From: Neptunicella sp048268085
Lineage (GTDB): Bacteria > Pseudomonadota > Gammaproteobacteria > Enterobacterales > Alteromonadaceae
Length of the DNA: 64,000 bases
Direction: 5' to 3'
Assembly (NCBI RefSeq): GCF_048268085.1
Contig: NZ_JBLWWF010000005.1
Coordinates: 1-64,000, forward strand
Part shown: positions 50,210-61,800 of the stretch, piece by piece
Layout: every line of letters begins with the position of its first letter
Numbering within the stretch: the stretch's first letter is position 1
Made by a program: the position numbers and the translations under genes
The notes under the pieces: generated by a model
The model's database searches: none
What the model saw: only the letters and a program-made list of their open reading frames with translations
What the model was told of the DNA's origin: nothing

Positions 50210-52228
50210 ATGAAGCTTAATCCGGCACAAAATGAGGCAGTTACGTATATATCCGGTCCCTGCCTGGTGCTGGCCGGTGCCGGTAGCGGTAAAACCCGAG
50301 TCATTACTAATAAAATTGCCTATCTGGTGCGTGAATGCAATATGCCCGCCCGTTATATTGCCGCGGTGACCTTTACCAATAAAGCAGCCCGGGAAATGAA
50401 GGAACGGGTGGGACAAACCTTAGGCAAAAAAGAAGCACGTGGTTTAAAAGTTTCGACCTTTCACACCCTTGGACTCAAAATCATCAAATCTGAGGTCAAG
50501 CAACTGGGGATCAAACCCGGCTTTTCGTTGTTTGATGATAAAGACAGCCTGAAATTATTAAAAGATCTGACCATGGATCTGTTGGATGGCGATAAGGAGC
50601 AACTGTCCTTGTTGCAAAGCTGTATTTCTAACTGGAAAAATGACCTTAAAACACCAGAACAGCTTAGCCGGATGCAGTTATCACCCAGTGAAGTTGAGTT
50701 TGCCCAATTTTACCAGCAATACCAGAATCATCTGCGAGCCTATAATGCACTGGATTTCGATGATCTTATTCTGCTACCCACTTTGTTGCTAAAAACCAAT
50801 GAGTCGGTGCGGCAAAAATGGAATATGCGGATTAAGTACCTGCTTGTGGATGAGTATCAGGATACCAATACCAGTCAATATGAGTTAGTTCGTTTATTAG
50901 TCGGCGAGCGCCAGCATTTCACCGTCGTTGGTGACGATGATCAGTCCATCTATTCCTGGCGCGGAGCACGGCCACAAAATCTGGTATTGCTACAAAAAGA
51001 TTTTCCCAGTTTAAAGGTGATAAAACTGGAACAAAATTACCGTTCATCTGAACGAATTTTGCATTGTGCCAATATTCTGATCCAAAACAATCCTCATGTG
51101 TTCGATAAAAAACTCTTTTCTACCTTAGGTCAGGGGGAAACCTTAAAAGTTATCCCCACCAAAAATGAAGAGGATGAAGCACAACGGGTTGTGGCTGAAT
51201 TAATGGCGCATAAATTTATGAACCGCACCTCGCATAAAGATTATGCCATTCTGTATCGGGGCAATCATCAATCACGAGTATTCGAAAAAGTCCTGACTAC
51301 TAACAAAATCCCTTACAAGCTCAGTGGCGGCATGTCATTCTTTGGTCGGGCAGAAATTAAAGACATGATGGCCTATTTGCGCTTATTGGTGAATCAGGAT
51401 GACGATAATGCGTTGTTACGCGTAATCAATACCCCTGCGCGAGGAATTGGCCGCACCAGCATGGAAAAGCTGGGTAATTTCTCCAATCAATTAAAAGTCA
51501 GCTTATTTGAAGCCGCCTGTCACCCTCAATTACAAAATGTGCTCAGTGGCAAGCCCTTAGTGGCTATCGAACAATTTAGCCGTTGGTTGGTAGAGCTATC
51601 TGACAATGTAGTCAGAGGTGATGGTATTGCCGTCATCCGCGACATGATCAAGTCTATGCACTATGAAGAATATCTGTATGAATCCAGCACAAGTCCCAAA
51701 GCAGCAGAAATGGGCATGGCCAATATCAGCACCCTGTTTGGCTGGATCAGCGATATGCTCGAAGGTAACGAACTCGATCCCCCGATGACCTTACAGGAAG
51801 TCGTTAATCGTCTTATCCTGCGCGATATGATGGAGCGGGGTGAAGACGAAGATGAAGCCGACCAGGTGCAATTGATGACCTTTCACGCTTCGAAAGGACT
51901 GGAATTCCCCTATGTATTTATGGTGGGGATGGAAGAAGGCCTGCTACCGCACCAATCCAGTATTGATGAAGATAATATCGATGAAGAAAGGCGATTAGCC
52001 TATGTGGGGATCACCCGCGCCCAGAAAGAACTATTTTTCACGCTTGCCCGCGAGCGCAGGCAATATGGTGAAGTAATCCGTCCCGAACACAGTCGCTTCT
52101 TGGATGAGTTACCCCATGATGATGTTGTATGGCAAGACAAAAAGATTAAAGCCGATCCGCAAGAAAGACAGCGTAAAAGTGAAATGGGTATTGCTAATTT
52201 GCGTGATATGTTGGGCAAAAACGAATAG
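50210..52228 (+). CDS. rep: ATP-dependent DNA helicase Rep
   Basis: Encodes 672 residues from the ATG at 50210 (MKLNPAQNEAV, as in E. coli Rep), with AAGG seven bases upstream. The ATG two codons earlier sits too close to that site. It is a UvrD-like superfamily 1 helicase that clears proteins ahead of the replication fork. It has Walker A LAGAGSGKTRVITNK, the Q motif, LLVDEYQDTNTSQYELV, GDDDQSIYSWRGARPQN, QNYRS and TFHASKGLEFPYVF. The C-terminal end is Lys/Arg-rich, as in Rep. Confidence 0.98.
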   Translation: MKLNPAQNEAVTYISGPCLVLAGAGSGKTRVITNKIAYLVRECNMPARYIAAVTFTNKAAREMKERVGQTLGKKEARGLKVSTFHTLGLKIIKSEVKQLGIKPGFSLFDDKDSLKLLKDLTMDLLDGDKEQLSLLQSCISNWKNDLKTPEQLSRMQLSPSEVEFAQFYQQYQNHLRAYNALDFDDLILLPTLLLKTNESVRQKWNMRIKYLLVDEYQDTNTSQYELVRLLVGERQHFTVVGDDDQSIYSWRGARPQNLVLLQKDFPSLKVIKLEQNYRSSERILHCANILIQNNPHVFDKKLFSTLGQGETLKVIPTKNEEDEAQRVVAELMAHKFMNRTSHKDYAILYRGNHQSRVFEKVLTTNKIPYKLSGGMSFFGRAEIKDMMAYLRLLVNQDDDNALLRVINTPARGIGRTSMEKLGNFSNQLKVSLFEAACHPQLQNVLSGKPLVAIEQFSRWLVELSDNVVRGDGIAVIRDMIKSMHYEEYLYESSTSPKAAEMGMANISTLFGWISDMLEGNELDPPMTLQEVVNRLILRDMMERGEDEDEADQVQLMTFHASKGLEFPYVFMVGMEEGLLPHQSSIDEDNIDEERRLAYVGITRAQKELFFTLARERRQYGEVIRPEHSRFLDELPHDDVVWQDKKIKADPQERQRKSEMGIANLRDMLGKNE

Positions 52229-52264
52229 ATTAGAATCACTCAGCGGCCAGTGAGCGCATAAAAG

Positions 52265-54877
52265 TTAAGTCTTGCTTGTATCTTTTTTAACGACTAGCTT
52301 TTGAGCTGGTTTTACAAAAGCGCCTTGTCCATACAGGCAGCCAATACCAATCAATTCGCGCAGTTGTTGTGCGGTTTCAATCCCTTCAGCAATCACTTTA
52401 AAATCCAGATGTTCACCAATATTCAGTACCGATTGGATCATCTTGAGGTTCTTTTGGGAACGCGGAATAGAACGAACATAACGATGGTCAATTTTGACGT
52501 AATCCAGAGGATAGGAATACAAATAGCTCAACGATGCTAAACCACTGCCAAAATTATCCAGCACCAGTTGAATCCCAGCCTTTTTCAATTTAGTCAATGC
52601 CGGAAGAATGTGTTGGGAACGACGGTTCAACGCATTCTCGTCAAATTCAAAGATTAGATGATAAGGATTTATCCCGGTGGCACGGATTTTATCCAGCAAA
52701 CTATTAATTAATTTTGGCTGAAGCAACTGGTTAACCGATACATTAATCGCAATGCGATAACGTTTTTCAGGTCCATCAGAATATTGCCATTGACGCAGCA
52801 ACGTACAGGCCTGCTCAACCAGAAAATTATCCAGCTCTAACGTTAAACCACTTTCTTCAGCAACCTGACAAAATTGCTCACGCTGGATTTTACCCAGGCG
52901 TGGATGCTCCCAGCGAATATAGGCTTCAAAATACAAAAACTCTTTGCTTTCCAAATCCACCGCTGGTTGGAAAAAACACTCAAAAGCCGACTCGCGTAAG
53001 GTACGGCGAAATTCATTTTCGAGTTCCAGTTCTTCCAGCAACTTATCGCGCATACTCTTATTAAATAGAGCATAACGACCACGTCCCATTGATTTGGACT
53101 GGTACATCGCGGCGTCGGCATCACGAATCACTTCATCAGCGGACTGATACCAGCTTTCCAGCAATGCAATACCAATACTGGCACCGGAATACATTTCTTT
53201 ATCTTCCAGCACAAACACTTTAGCCAATGAATTAATAATACGAGTCGCCACGTCCTCAGCGTCTTCAACTGATTCAAAGGTATCGAGTAAAATAACGAAT
53301 TCGTCGCCACCCAATCTGGCCAATAAATCATGACCACGAATGCATTTGCTGATCCGTTTGGACACCTCAATCAAAAACATATCACCGGCATAATGGCCAA
53401 TGGTGTCATTAATTTGTTTAAACCGATCCAAATCAATAAATAGCACTGCAAAATTTTGTTCTTTATGGCGCTGTTTATTCGCCACCGCCAACTCTAACCG
53501 ATTGGTAAACATGACTCGATTGGGTAAACCGGTTAACGCATCATGATGGGCATCATGAATGAGTTTTAGCTCTATTTTTTTACGTTCTTCGATCTGCTTT
53601 TTCAGCGTCTCATTGGCTAAATTTAACTCCGTCGTGCGCTCTTTAACTTTTTCAGACAATTGCTGATTATATTTTTGAATACTGTCAGCAGCGCGTTTAC
53701 GTTCCATGGCCACCGCAATATGATGTGACACAAACTTCAATAATTCTAAATCTTTAACGGTATAAGGCGAGTCGTCATCATAGGTTTGTACCGCAATCAC
53801 CCCGTAGATTTCACCTTCTACAACCAATGGTGACCCCAGCCAGGAAATATGGGACTTTTTCATATTTTCGGGAATACGTTTATCCAGCTCGCCTTTGTCG
53901 GCTAACGCTTTCACTCTAGCTTTATCCAGCAATTCAGCCTGACCGGTACGCAACACATATTCCGTTAGACCACGCCCTATCGGCCGCGGCTCAATATGAG
54001 ATTCAAATTCGTCGCTAAAATAGGGGAAATGCAGATAATTCTGGTCTTTATCGACTGCAGCGATATAACAGTTAGGCGCACTGATTAATCGAGATAACAC
54101 CCCATGCAAATTGACATAAAAGCTGGTCATTTCACCATCAACTGAAGCTGATAGTTCAGATATTTCAAACAAGGCCTGCTGTAACGCTTCTACTTTTTGC
54201 CGTTCAGAAATTTCCTCTTCAAGATCTTTGTTAATCGCTTGAAGTTGCTGGGTCCGTTCAATAATGGTTTGTTCGGTTAATTCTCTACTTTTTACCCGAT
54301 CGAGCGCATTAACAATATGCTGAGAGACAAACAATAAAATTTCTAAATCCTGATCGGTATAACGCTCAGATTCATCGTAGCTTTGTACCACCAATGCACC
54401 GATAACATGATCGTCACGTTTCAATGGAATACCAATCCAGTCAACCGGATCGGCCCCCAAGTTATCAACATCAATGCCTTTTAGTTTTTCTTCTGCATTT
54501 TCTTTGGTAAAAAATAAGTGATTGCCTGAACGTAAAATATACGCTGTCCAGGTTTTATTGAGTCCAGAAGCGGGAATAGTCGGTAGAGTAAGTTCGTCAA
54601 ACTCATCGACAAAATAGACAAAATCAACGGTTTCTGTTGCCGCATCGTGTAACGCTACAAAGAAGTTTCTGGCCGTCATAAAGCCAGCAATTATTTTGTG
54701 TACGGCGGGGTATAGATGTGACAGCTCATTAACTGAACTGGCTAATTCAGAAATATCAAACAGCGCTTTTTGAATAAGTTCTGCGCGCTTATATTTATCC
54801 GTCAACTGTTGTAACTGGGGAACAAGTTCCCGCAATTCCGCAACCGATAACTCTTTGGTTTGACTTCCTTTCGTCAT
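52265..54877 (-). CDS. GAF-GAF-GGDEF-EAL protein with degenerate EAL domain
   Basis: Encodes 870 residues. Two GAF domains (about residues 40-190 and 225-390) each end in a 'KDLELL(K)FVSHHIAVAM'-like segment. They are followed by a coiled coil (about 390-440), a GGDEF domain (motif LARLGGDEFVILLD at about residue 522, intact) and an EAL domain (about 615-860). In the EAL part the signature reads FEAY instead of EAL, and the DDFGTG loop reads LDNFGSG. That is an Asp to Asn change at a metal ligand, so phosphodiesterase activity is doubtful. It probably makes c-di-GMP or acts as a receptor. Confidence 0.9.
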   Translation of the reverse strand: MTKGSQTKELSVAELRELVPQLQQLTDKYKRAELIQKALFDISELASSVNELSHLYPAVHKIIAGFMTARNFFVALHDAATETVDFVYFVDEFDELTLPTIPASGLNKTWTAYILRSGNHLFFTKENAEEKLKGIDVDNLGADPVDWIGIPLKRDDHVIGALVVQSYDESERYTDQDLEILLFVSQHIVNALDRVKSRELTEQTIIERTQQLQAINKDLEEEISERQKVEALQQALFEISELSASVDGEMTSFYVNLHGVLSRLISAPNCYIAAVDKDQNYLHFPYFSDEFESHIEPRPIGRGLTEYVLRTGQAELLDKARVKALADKGELDKRIPENMKKSHISWLGSPLVVEGEIYGVIAVQTYDDDSPYTVKDLELLKFVSHHIAVAMERKRAADSIQKYNQQLSEKVKERTTELNLANETLKKQIEERKKIELKLIHDAHHDALTGLPNRVMFTNRLELAVANKQRHKEQNFAVLFIDLDRFKQINDTIGHYAGDMFLIEVSKRISKCIRGHDLLARLGGDEFVILLDTFESVEDAEDVATRIINSLAKVFVLEDKEMYSGASIGIALLESWYQSADEVIRDADAAMYQSKSMGRGRYALFNKSMRDKLLEELELENEFRRTLRESAFECFFQPAVDLESKEFLYFEAYIRWEHPRLGKIQREQFCQVAEESGLTLELDNFLVEQACTLLRQWQYSDGPEKRYRIAINVSVNQLLQPKLINSLLDKIRATGINPYHLIFEFDENALNRRSQHILPALTKLKKAGIQLVLDNFGSGLASLSYLYSYPLDYVKIDHRYVRSIPRSQKNLKMIQSVLNIGEHLDFKVIAEGIETAQQLRELIGIGCLYGQGAFVKPAQKLVVKKDTSKT

Positions 54878-55006
54878 GGATCCTCAGCGCCTTACGATTC
54901 GCTGTAAAATTACACTATTTGACGACCGAAGAGAATACAATGAAGAAATAGAAATAACCCAAATTTGACCGTCACATTCTATTTCCACATATTTACTGAA
55001 TAAAAT

Positions 55007-55408
55007 TTAGAGCCCTTTTATCATGTATTCAATCGTAGCTTTAATATCATCTTCTGAACAATCACCACAGGTACCTTTAGGTGGCATTGCATTAAAGCCC
55101 CCCATGGCATGTTTAATTAACACGTCTTCACCCTGAGCAATACGTGACTTCCAATCGTCAGCATTACCTTTTTTAGGAGCGCCCATCACCCCTGTTCCGT
55201 GACAAGCACTACAAGTGGTTTTAAAAATATCTTCACCTGAACGAGGGCCAGAATTTGCCGCACTTTCATCAACCGCGCCTGCCACAGTCACTTGTCCGAC
55301 AGGTTTAATTCTTGCTTTAATTTCTTCTTTGGTCATATCGGTTGCCTGTGTGGAAAACACAACCAAACTTGCCAATACAATAAATAATGTTTTTAAATTC
55401 AATTTCAC
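55007..55408 (-). CDS. Cytochrome c5-like monoheme protein
   Basis: Encodes 133 residues. The signal peptide is MKLNLKTLFIVLASLVVFSTQA. The heme motif is CSACH (in TCSACHGTGVMGAPKKGNADDW), and the axial Met is in NAMPPKGTC. The extra pair in GTCGDCSEDD matches the cytochrome c5 type. It is a periplasmic or membrane-bound electron carrier, possibly donating to a terminal oxidase. It is separated from the neighbours by more than 120 bp and probably monocistronic. Confidence 0.93.
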   Translation of the reverse strand: MKLNLKTLFIVLASLVVFSTQATDMTKEEIKARIKPVGQVTVAGAVDESAANSGPRSGEDIFKTTCSACHGTGVMGAPKKGNADDWKSRIAQGEDVLIKHAMGGFNAMPPKGTCGDCSEDDIKATIEYMIKGL

Positions 55409-55569
55409 AACGATTCCCCAATAACAGACTTAGCTAAGTCAATTATCTGCATAACCAGACTAAAGAGACCTGATTATAACGACTAATTAATGGCCTACAA
55501 GAGTTTCATTCTGGATCGCCGGACAAATTTGAGTTTAATCATTAATTTAATCGCATCCAGATAAATAAG

Positions 55570-55598
55570 TTGAAGCACGATGTTCGTCTGCGTATCAT
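55570..55598 (+). promoter_or_regulatory. Promoter of tRNA-Arg
   Basis: TTGAAG (55570-55575) and TATCAT (55593-55598) with a 17-bp spacer and a GC-rich discriminator (ATGCGCCGC) after it, as expected for a stable-RNA promoter. It ends about 35 bp before the mature tRNA. Confidence 0.7.
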
Positions 55599-55633
55599 AT
55601 GCGCCGCTCAGGGGTCACCCTCGTGTAATATTA

Positions 55634-55710
<77 letters not shown>

Positions 55711-55845
55711 TCTATATATGGCATTTAGCAGTAGTAATCACTAACAAAATGTCAGTCTGTGACCAGATTGTGACCAAATGTATATAATAAATTTGAGCAC
55801 ACAAGTCTGTGTCTTTTTTTGGCGTACGTAATTTATATTACGAAT

Positions 55846-58800
55846 TCAAAGTTTGTTAATATAAAGTACCGATGGCCAATCTGCGCTATTCCTCGCTTGA
55901 CCGGAAGACCAAACTTCAATCATCTGCTCAAGCTGTCTGCTGACCTCTGTGAACTCAAATCGAAAAAGTTCTCTACTGACATCATGTGACCAATAACCGA
56001 CTCCTTGATCAAAGGCGATTGAAAATTGATTCCCATCCCTGAATGTCAAAACCAACTCTCGTCGATGAGGCACATTGCCTCGATCTTGATGTATCGTTAG
56101 TTTAACTGGAAGAGAAATACCTTTTGCAAACCATATATCTACAACCTGTTTGAATTCATCCTGGCAATCCCAATCGTCATGCAGTCGCCGTCCAGTTCGG
56201 TCTTTTGGATTAAATAGCGTACTAATTGAAAAAGATGCATTCTCCAGGCTGCCGAGGCCACGCATCACTTCACCCAACAAAATGATGCTCCAAGGTGACT
56301 GGATGTATCTGTCCGTATAATCAATAGACTCTATTCCGACATCAGCGATTTTTTTATTGATCGCAGGGTATTTCGCCTCGATAAAACTCCATAATTTCTT
56401 TCCAAATTGATTAACACGACCATTTAATTCCGTCTTAATCTCTATTCGCCCCCCAGCTTTGAACTGATTCCAATCTGAAGTATCCACACCGGTCCAAATT
56501 GGGATATTAGCAAGTAACGCGGATACAACCATACAATCCGAATTGCTCTCTAGCCAATCACTCCCCGGTATCAGTGGCGATTCATTTTGTACGGCTATGC
56601 CAAACATTTGCCTGTCGTTTCCGACAGCTACGGCTAAGTAGCCGCCGTTTTCTGCAATGGCTGATGTTGTAACAAGTTCAACGCCTAATTCTTGATAGCG
56701 TTTTAATATCTGCTGAACGGATTTCGACAGTTTTGTCGCGGGCAACACCATAGATAATGAGACGTTGTAATACTCAACAAGCTGTTCAACATACCTATGG
56801 ACTTGTCTTGCATTTAGATCCCATTCATTTGAATTTGGTGATAGCCAAATGAAAACTCTATTGGCACCTTTGCTTACCCTACGAGAAATTTCCTCTTTGA
56901 TAGAATGATAACAATATTCCGCATCGGGCAAATATTGGTACTCAGAAGGAAGATTGAGGAAAAGATTAAACTCATCACCCAACCATTCGAGTGCAGCATT
57001 TCTGTTTAAACTATTCACATCATGGCGAGTATTGGAGTCTAACAAACATGAAGAGCAAGCCTCTTCACAGTTGTCCTGGCATCTTAACCCTTCATGCATT
57101 TTACGTAATAATACATTGATATCTTCTGCTGCACTTGAGGCGAAACCAGCTCCACCTGAAAGTGTGTCATAAAGCTGGATTATCATTCCCGGCAGATTTG
57201 ACAGTTCATCAACATTGGCTTTCACGAGATACCCAATTTCGGAGGTAGATATACCCCGCATTTCAGCAAGCGCGTTTCTTAGCGCCACGGCCAGTGTCAA
57301 CGCAATGGTTTTGCCCTCATCAGTATTGGCAATTAATTCACCTGTAACCGGATGTTTTAATGCCAACTCAAATGCATCGGTGTAGCTGGAGCAACCAAGA
57401 TGAATTTCTTTTTGAAGATTCCCATCACATCTTTCCTCAAACTTATTATCATCTTTTGACTTTGGTGTGGACAGAATGGGACGGTGCTTTTCATTTGGTT
57501 GCAACTCCCTGGGGTACTCACCATCAACCGCCATCGACTCTGCTTTACCACAACTCAAACAAACGGCATAGCCGGTACCATGTTCACCGGACGAGTGTTG
57601 AAAAAGTTGTGCATTTGAACCTACTCGCATACGACCAACTAAAGGGTTAGGCAGCGACTGATATTTTCCGCAAACCGATAACCAAGCAGGTTGAACAGGC
57701 ACATATTTTTGAGAACTAATATCATTGTTCGGTTCTTCAAAAAAATCTGTAACAAAGCCTGTAGGTTGTAGAGTTTTCTTGATCTCTGAGTTTGGAGAAA
57801 GCGCCACAAGATGTCCGCACGAATCACATTCTATTTCGGTTTCATCAACAACTTTGTCTTCCAAACCAGTCTGTCCGCATCTTCCACACTTCCAGGCCAG
57901 ATCAAACTTTTCGCCACCGCGTTCTCCAAACTTTTGCCAGTTCAAAGAGATACCCGCTGATTTAAATACTCTCCCATCTATCACAAGTTGCGATCCAGGG
58001 GCGTATTCACGAATTGCAATAGCCAAATTTCGGCTTGGCATCTCTCTCAATTGAGAAATGTTGTCCTCTCTGTTTTCTTTGGGTTTATTTTTTCCTTGCT
58101 TGGCACGTCTGTAATCAACAATATTGGTGTTGTCTAAAGTGACAACGTCCGTTGGGAACCCATATCCAGGCAGAAAGGCCTTTGCTGCCAACTCTTTTAA
58201 CAAATATTCTGAGCGATGGCGTGCAAGTTCCATTTCAATACGGTATTCAAAAGGAGAATCCTTTACTGCACTTTTCAGTTTGTTTGTTAAATCATTGAAT
58301 TGAGCAATCCACTTACGTTCCAGTGCTTTAATCTGCTCTTTAGTGTTATTGATTAACCTGGAGGGTTCATGACTCTCAAGTGCAGTGCCCTGCACCAGTT
58401 TTCGGATCTTTGCTTCAACATCATTAAAACTACTATCCAGCCATGCTATGAACCGCTCGCAAACTGACTGCCGGCTTTCATCAGGCTCGAAAAACCATTG
58501 AAGATTTAACGCCGTTTTCTCTTTTTTTGTGTTCCCTACAACGTGCTGAAGAAACTCAGCAAGCAATAACGAGTTGACATGCCTGTACACCAATCTTTCT
58601 GAATTAAGAGAAATATGCGGTGCGGGTATAGTTGTAATAAATGGCCATAGTGGCTCGCTGAACGCTTGCCTGTCATGGGGGTTACTTTTGCACAATGTGT
58701 AGGTGACAGCTCTAGACTCTTTACTTCGCCCAGCACGACCCGCTCTTTGGAGATAATTTGCAGGATGGGGGGGAACGTTGTTCATCACAACTGCGGAAAT

Positions 58801-61800
58801 ACCACCGATATCAACGCCCATTTCCATTGTAGTTGAGCAGTTTAGTACGTTAATGTTTCCTTGTTTGAAATCACGTTCATATGCTTGTAATCGATCCGCT
58901 GATTGCTGAGCTGAATGTTCTGCGGTTCTATAGTAGAAGCCTTTCTCAACGGTCCTGTCATTGATATCCGTCCATAAGTTTTTTTCCCGAAGAGCTTCAA
59001 TACCCGGATCACGATGCACTAACTCTCGCATCTTGCTTAACCCTTTGGAATAGTCCTCTTGAGATATATCAAACATCCAAAAAGCAGGAATAGTCACTTT
59101 TTCACACAATAAGTTGCCTGCTTCCAAGTCGTGCGGAAGGTAAGGCGTTAAGCCCTTAAATGTCGTATCAATCAACTTATTTGTAACTGGACAAATATAA
59201 CTAGACTCAGAGAATGAAAAGGTTATTTTTTCAGGGTTTAGATAGAATTGGTTTCCTTCGTTATCCAGGACTCTTCTTGTAGCAAGTGCTTTCCAAGCGG
59301 ACTTTAACCACTCGTTCACTATGTCAATTGCAGTATTATCGCTGGCGTCCAATTTGGCAGCGATAAGCAACATCTTACCTAAACGACTACGATGTTGTTT
59401 TGAGATCTGAGGCCATTTTTTGATCCTATCGCTTTCAATTTCATTCGATTGAGGATTAAGTAGTTTTTTGGGGAAGAAGCGGAAACCTACCCATTTCAAC
59501 AGCCTTGGTTCAAGAAGCGTATAAGTATTTTCCCTTACAAAGAAATCGAGACTGACTTTCAAAAAGTCCTGCCAATCTTGTAGTGAAAACCCATATTCGG
59601 CCCAACGCTCTGGCAATGCTGTAATGCTTTCCAAGCCAATATAATCCAGTTTTACTATGCCCTGAGTCTCCAAGTTATTTTGCCGCTTAGGTCGTCTGGC
59701 GAATTCCCTAATTAACAGCATTTTGGCCAAGGTTTTAGCGCCCAAACTATCATCAAACAATTCGGGATTGGCATATTTGTTATAATTTAAAATAGAGAAT
59801 TTGATATCCGTTTTCTCTGAAAGGAATTCGACCATTTCAGGCCAGGTCACCGAAACAGGTTTAAAACTGATATTTTTAGATTCAAGCTCGTTGAGTTGGT
59901 TTTCAAGCTTTGCTGCAAATTCGTGTTGGCCAGCCATTTTCAAGGCTGCGATAGCTTGCTTTTGTTGAGCAATATCGTCGTCTGATAGGCCATCAGTCGA
60001 AGCAGGATTAGACAGTTGTTTGTTCTGGAGAATCTCAAACAATAATCCTCGAAGCCGACTTCGTTCTGCCTCCTGTTGCATCCTAACAGCCATTCTGGCT
60101 GTTCCCTGACGGCTATCTGTGAAAGTGATTAGTTTTCGACCACGACCTGGAAGCTCCGCCGGTGATAATTTATTGTCAGCGTCAGGCTGGTGATCAGGGC
60201 AATATTCTAAAATAGTGGGTACGGCATTTGCTACGTAGAATGGAGAACCGAGAATAGCTCTACGAATCGCTTTACGTCCTTGCACACCTTTATAACCACA
60301 ACAACCGCATTCTTTCTCATAGCCATTTAGCAAATACAATGAAATTGCTTCCGATGCATTTCCAATCTTGGCTGTGAATTTATCAATATCAGTTTGACTA
60401 TATTCTCCGGCCCTGTCAGAGCTTGCTCTAATTGTTACTGGTTCGACAGTTCGAATATATTTCTTTTGATCAGTAGTATCTTCATCATTCCCTGCTTCTT
60501 CTGTATCAAGCAGTAAAGCAAACTCGTCCGAAACAAATAGGTCTCGTTGTGCTAACGCACCGTCATGCTTTTCTACTGCGAGAAGATGCGGCGAGTTGCA
60601 ATCGTCGCAAAGCCCAACCTCACATACTGGTGCACCACATTCACATCGGCTACGTTGACGTGTATAAACAAATCCAAAAGGCCAATTATCTTCCAATGAA
60701 GTTCCAGTCTTCGCCTTGCATTTGGGATCAATACAGCTCCACAACCCATTCAACATGGCTTGAAAAAAGTGTGCTCTAACTTTCAAAAAGGCTTCTTGGT
60801 TTTCTTCAGACTTAGTTCCTGTTAGAAGGTCAATCCAGCGCAGAATAGCGGCTTCAGACAAAGATTCACTGGGGAAACATAAATCCAAATGTTCGCGCAA
60901 CTCTGAAAGTTTTAACGCTCTATCACTCGTTACAAACTTATGCCGTATTTCGCGAGCTATTGGTGATTCACACAACATTTGAAAGCGTTCATCTGACACT
61001 TCCTTCGCACTATCAATTCCCAATAATTCCTCAAGAGAATGATGTTTACTTGGAACAGATGGTAATGATGGAATTGCCCTGTTGCCGTCGATAACAACGA
61101 TTTGCTCTTCAGATACATTTGCAAGACCAGCCAAATAGGTTTTCAACTGTTGATGAGCATTTTTATCGGCAATGGTTGCCGACGTTGCTACAAAGCGAAC
61201 ATCTTTGGCGTCTACTCCAAACGCTTGAATAACACGGCGCAACTGCATTGATAATTCAGCGGCCTGAGATCCCACGTATGAATGAGCTTCATCCAACACA
61301 ATCCACCTAAGAGATTTTTGCTTCCGGGAAGTTTGGATGATGGGAGCATCGATGTTTCGAACCAACATGTACTCAAGCATTGTACCGTTAGTAACAAGTA
61401 TTGGAGCTGGTTCCTCTCTCATTAATTCACGCGATAATATTTCGTTAGGTCGCTCTTTTTGCTTATCGCGGACGGATCTCATTTTTTCAGGTGTGTTACC
61501 GTTGTATAAACAATAACGAACGTTGTCACCAAATGACTGTGTCCAGGCATTTAATCTTTCGCGTTGAGAGTTGATCAGCGCGTTTAACGGATAGAGGAAA
61601 ATCGCCCGTACACCAATTAGCTTTTCATTTGACCGAGCAAATTCGCGATAGAGATCCTCTAAAACCGGTACCATAAAACATTCTGTTTTACCTGAACCGG
61701 TGCCACTGGTAACAATCACGGACTGAGGTTTGTCCGCCAATAACGTTTGCCAGCTTGCTAACTGATGCGTGTACGGTGAAAAATGAGCAGCAAATCGATA

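Noticed and set aside
56954..57172. Short plus-strand frames inside the DruE-like gene
   Set aside because: Shadows of the long minus-strand frame. No start signals or recognisable products.
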